Assembly (NCBI GenBank): GCA_021201515.1 | Contig: JAJQET010000175.1 | Span: forward strand, 1-6,239 | Source of the DNA: Clostridiales bacterium | GTDB taxonomy: Bacteria > Bacillota > Clostridia > Oscillospirales > Oscillospiraceae | DNA: 6,239 nucleotides | Direction: 5' to 3' | Shown here: positions 3,930 to 6,239 of the stretch, in pieces | Layout: each line of letters starts with the position of its first letter | Position numbering within the stretch: the stretch's first letter is position 1 | The notes under the pieces: model-generated | What the model saw: the letters and a program-made list of their open reading frames with translations, nothing else | What the model was told of the DNA's origin: nothing | Databases searched by the model: none | Position numbers and translations under genes: made by a program

Positions 3930-6239
3930 TCAGACGGCCGCTGACCTGGCCTGGGCCTCCGATTGCTCGCTGTCCCTGGCCTCCATGGCCGCAATCAGGG
4001 AGCGGACGCGAATCTTTACTGCGCCCAGGTTGGAGATGTCGTCAATTTTCAGCTGAGTGTACAGCTTGCCGCCGTCCTCCAAGATGGAGCGCATCTCATC
4101 GGTGGTGATGGCGTCCACACCGCAGCCGAAGGACACCAGCTGAATGAGCTGCATATCATCCTGGGTGCAGACGTAGCGGGCGGCGTTGTACATTCTGGAG
4201 TGGTAGGTCCACTGGTTCAGCACGGTGCGGGGCTGCTTATCCATATGGTAGGCCACCGCGTCCTCGGTGATGAGGACAAAGTTGAAGCCGGTGATCAGGT
4301 CGTTGATGCCGTGGTTGATCTCCGGGTCCATGTGATAGGGCCGGCCGGCCACCACCATGATGGGCATATCGTGCTTCCGGGCGTAGGCGATGTACTCCCT
4401 GCCGGTGCCCCGCACCTCGTTCTTGTAGTCGTCATAGGCCTGGTATGCCTTCCGCACGGCGGCCACCGTCTCCTTTTTGGGCACGTCAAATTCCTGCAGG
4501 AAGAACTCCGAGGCGTGCTTTTCAAAGTCCTTGGGCCGGTGGAGGCCGAAGTAGGGGTGATAGAATCGGGTGTCCTTGAGCTGGGGAATGTTGGCCGCCA
4601 ACAGGTCGGGGTAGTAGGCCACCACGGGGCAGTTGTAGTTATTATCGCTGGTGCCCTCGTTGAAGTTGTAGCTCATGCAGGGATAGAGGATGGCGTCCAC
4701 ACCCTCCTCCAGCAGGGCCAGCACATGGCCGTGGAGCAGCTTGGCGGGGTAGCACACCGTGTCGGAGGGGATGGTGCGCTGGCCCTTGATGTACAGCTTC
4801 CGGCTGGACTCCGGAGACAGCACCACTTCAAAGTTCAGGCTGGTGAGCAGGGCGTACCAGAAGGGCAGATTTTCGTACATATTCAGCCCGAAGGGGATGC
4901 CGATGCGGCCCCGGACGCCGGTGCCCGCTCCCTTGCCCTGCATGGTGCGGAGCTTCTCGTACTTCCACTTCATCAGGTCGGGGTTCTGCACCTTCTTGCC
5001 GCCCAGGGGCTTGGAGCAGCGGTTGCCGGAGATGAACCGGCGGCCGCCGTCAAAGGTGTTGATGGTCAGGGCACAGTGGTTGGTGCAGCCGTTGCAGGTG
5101 ACGGGCCTGGCGGTGTGCTGGAAGCGCTGCAATTCCTCCGCGGAGAGGATGTTGCTCTGCTTCAGGGCCAGCTTCTTCGCCGCCAGGGCCGCGCCAAAGG
5201 CCCCCATGATGCCGGAGATGGTGGGGCGGATGACCTCCCGGCCCAGCTCCTGCTCAAAGGCCCGGAGGACGGCATCGTTATAGAAGGTGCCGCCCTGTAC
5301 AACGATATGCTGCCCCAGGTCGTCGGCGGAGGACATCCGCAGCACCTTGTAGATGGCGTTCTTCACGATGGAGATGGAGAGGCCGGCGGAAATATCCTCC
5401 ACGCTGGCCCCGTCCTTCTGGGCCTGCTTTACGGAGGAGTTCATAAACACGGTGCAGCGGGAGCCCAGGTTCACCGGCTTTTTGGTGAAGAGGCCCAGTT
5501 TGGCGAAGTCGGCGATCTCATAGCCCAATGCCCGTGCAAAGGTCTCGATGAAGGAGCCGCAGCCGGAGGAGCAGGCCTCGTTCAGCATAATGGAGTCCAC
5601 CGCGCCGTTGCGGATCTTGAAGCACTTCATGTCCTGGCCGCCGATGTCGATGATGAAGTCCACCTCCGGGTTGAAGTGGGCGGCGGCGTTATAATGGGCC
5701 ATGGTCTCCACCAGCCCCAGGTCGCAGCGGAAGGCGTTCTTGATCAGGTCCTCGCCGTAGCCGGTGACGGCGCTGCCCTTGATGGTGATGCGGTCGCCCA
5801 TCAGTTCGTAGAGCTTGGTCAGCTCCTGCCGGACGATGGACACAGGATTGCCCATGTTGGAGTGATAATAGGTGTACAGCAGCCCGCCGTCCGGGGCGAT
5901 GAGGGCCAGCTTGGTGGTGGTGGAGCCGGCGTCGATGCCCAGGTAGGCATCGCCGGAGTAGGCGGCGATGTCGTAGACAGGGGGATGCTGGCTGTTGTGC
6001 CGCTGGCAGAAGGCGTCGTAGTCCTCCTGGCTCTCAAAGAGGGCGGGGGCGGTGTCCACGCTGGAGACGGCGTTCTGGGCCTCCTCCAGCTTCTTCAGCT
6101 GTTCGTCAAACAGGTGGGCCTCATAGTCGGTGGCGCAGAGGGCCGCGCCGATGGCAGCGAAGCAGTCGCCGTCCTCCGGGAAGACAGCGTGCTCCTCGTC
6201 CAGCTGGCGGGTCTCCACAAACCGCTCCCGCAGGCCCAT
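3930..6239 (-). CDS. Acyl-CoA dehydratase activase (BcrAD/BadFG ATPase plus DUF2229-like), 5' end cut by right edge
   Basis: At least 769 residues. The Met at the right edge is internal: residues 1-34 (LRERF...FPED...FAAIGAAL) look like the tail of a first ASKHA domain, so the true start lies beyond the window. Residues about 97-358 form an intact ASKHA ATPase domain: YLGIDAGSTTTK (99-110), VTGYGEDL (158-165), DIGGQDMK (198-205). C223 (NEACSSGCGSF) and C262 (GSRCTVF) match the two cysteines that bridge the 4Fe-4S cluster in activators such as HgdC. A Cys-rich linker follows (C382, C385, C389, C408), then a DUF2229-like region (about 442-660) with conserved DTVCYP (C496) and YPCMSYN (C521). 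Family role: ATP-driven electron injection into a 2-hydroxyacyl-CoA dehydratase, presumably the protein encoded downstream. Substrate unassigned. It is cytosolic and oxygen-sensitive by analogy. Confidence 0.9.
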   Translation of the reverse strand: MGLRERFVETRQLDEEHAVFPEDGDCFAAIGAALCATDYEAHLFDEQLKKLEEAQNAVSSVDTAPALFESQEDYDAFCQRHNSQHPPVYDIAAYSGDAYLGIDAGSTTTKLALIAPDGGLLYTYYHSNMGNPVSIVRQELTKLYELMGDRITIKGSAVTGYGEDLIKNAFRCDLGLVETMAHYNAAAHFNPEVDFIIDIGGQDMKCFKIRNGAVDSIMLNEACSSGCGSFIETFARALGYEIADFAKLGLFTKKPVNLGSRCTVFMNSSVKQAQKDGASVEDISAGLSISIVKNAIYKVLRMSSADDLGQHIVVQGGTFYNDAVLRAFEQELGREVIRPTISGIMGAFGAALAAKKLALKQSNILSAEELQRFQHTARPVTCNGCTNHCALTINTFDGGRRFISGNRCSKPLGGKKVQNPDLMKWKYEKLRTMQGKGAGTGVRGRIGIPFGLNMYENLPFWYALLTSLNFEVVLSPESSRKLYIKGQRTIPSDTVCYPAKLLHGHVLALLEEGVDAILYPCMSYNFNEGTSDNNYNCPVVAYYPDLLAANIPQLKDTRFYHPYFGLHRPKDFEKHASEFFLQEFDVPKKETVAAVRKAYQAYDDYKNEVRGTGREYIAYARKHDMPIMVVAGRPYHMDPEINHGINDLITGFNFVLITEDAVAYHMDKQPRTVLNQWTYHSRMYNAARYVCTQDDMQLIQLVSFGCGVDAITTDEMRSILEDGGKLYTQLKIDDISNLGAVKIRVRSLIAAMEARDSEQSEAQARSAAV

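Overview
The window looks like chromosomal DNA of a high-GC, gut-type Clostridia (Oscillospiraceae/Flavonifractor-like). Three things suggest this: strong Gram-positive AAGGAG ribosome binding sites, sigma-A style promoters, and a radical-type 2-hydroxyacyl-CoA dehydratase/activase gene pair typical of anaerobic Firmicutes. The taxonomic placement is an inference from gene content and style, not a match.

Layout from left to right. (1) 1-376, minus strand: the 5' part of an AraC-family regulator with its cupin sensor domain, driven by a near-consensus promoter at 403-431. (2) 432-1222, plus strand: a divergent unit encoding one 41-residue small protein (796-921). It has a promoter at 593-621, a hairpin-containing leader of about 160 nt, and a GC-rich trailer ending in a terminator at 1190-1222. 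(3) 1372-2445, plus strand: a second promoter (1407-1435) drives a four-gene operon of 39-43 residue proteins (1524-1655, 1832-1951, 2003-2122, 2152-2277), closed by a strong terminator at 2403-2445. The four proteins, and more distantly the single upstream one, look like members of one family that I do not recognise. (4) 2523-6239, minus strand: two convergent genes, a 2-hydroxyacyl-CoA dehydratase-like protein (2574-3860) downstream of a large acyl-CoA dehydratase activase (3930-6239, its N-terminus cut off by the right edge).

The part most worth attention is the small-protein locus. Both small-protein promoters carry a GTCAATAT-based (near-)palindrome whose first base lies exactly 58 bp upstream of an extended -10 element. 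They share further blocks between, which suggests one regulator controls both units. The AraC gene next door is a candidate but nothing in the sequence proves it. The small proteins have no signal peptide, no membrane segment and no recognisable modification or transport genes within the window, so their function is open.

The dehydratase pair is conserved anaerobe machinery. The activase has an ATP-binding ASKHA domain with two likely 4Fe-4S ligating cysteines, followed by a Cys-rich linker and a DUF2229-like domain. The second protein has the conserved cysteines of its family. Substrate cannot be assigned from the sequence.
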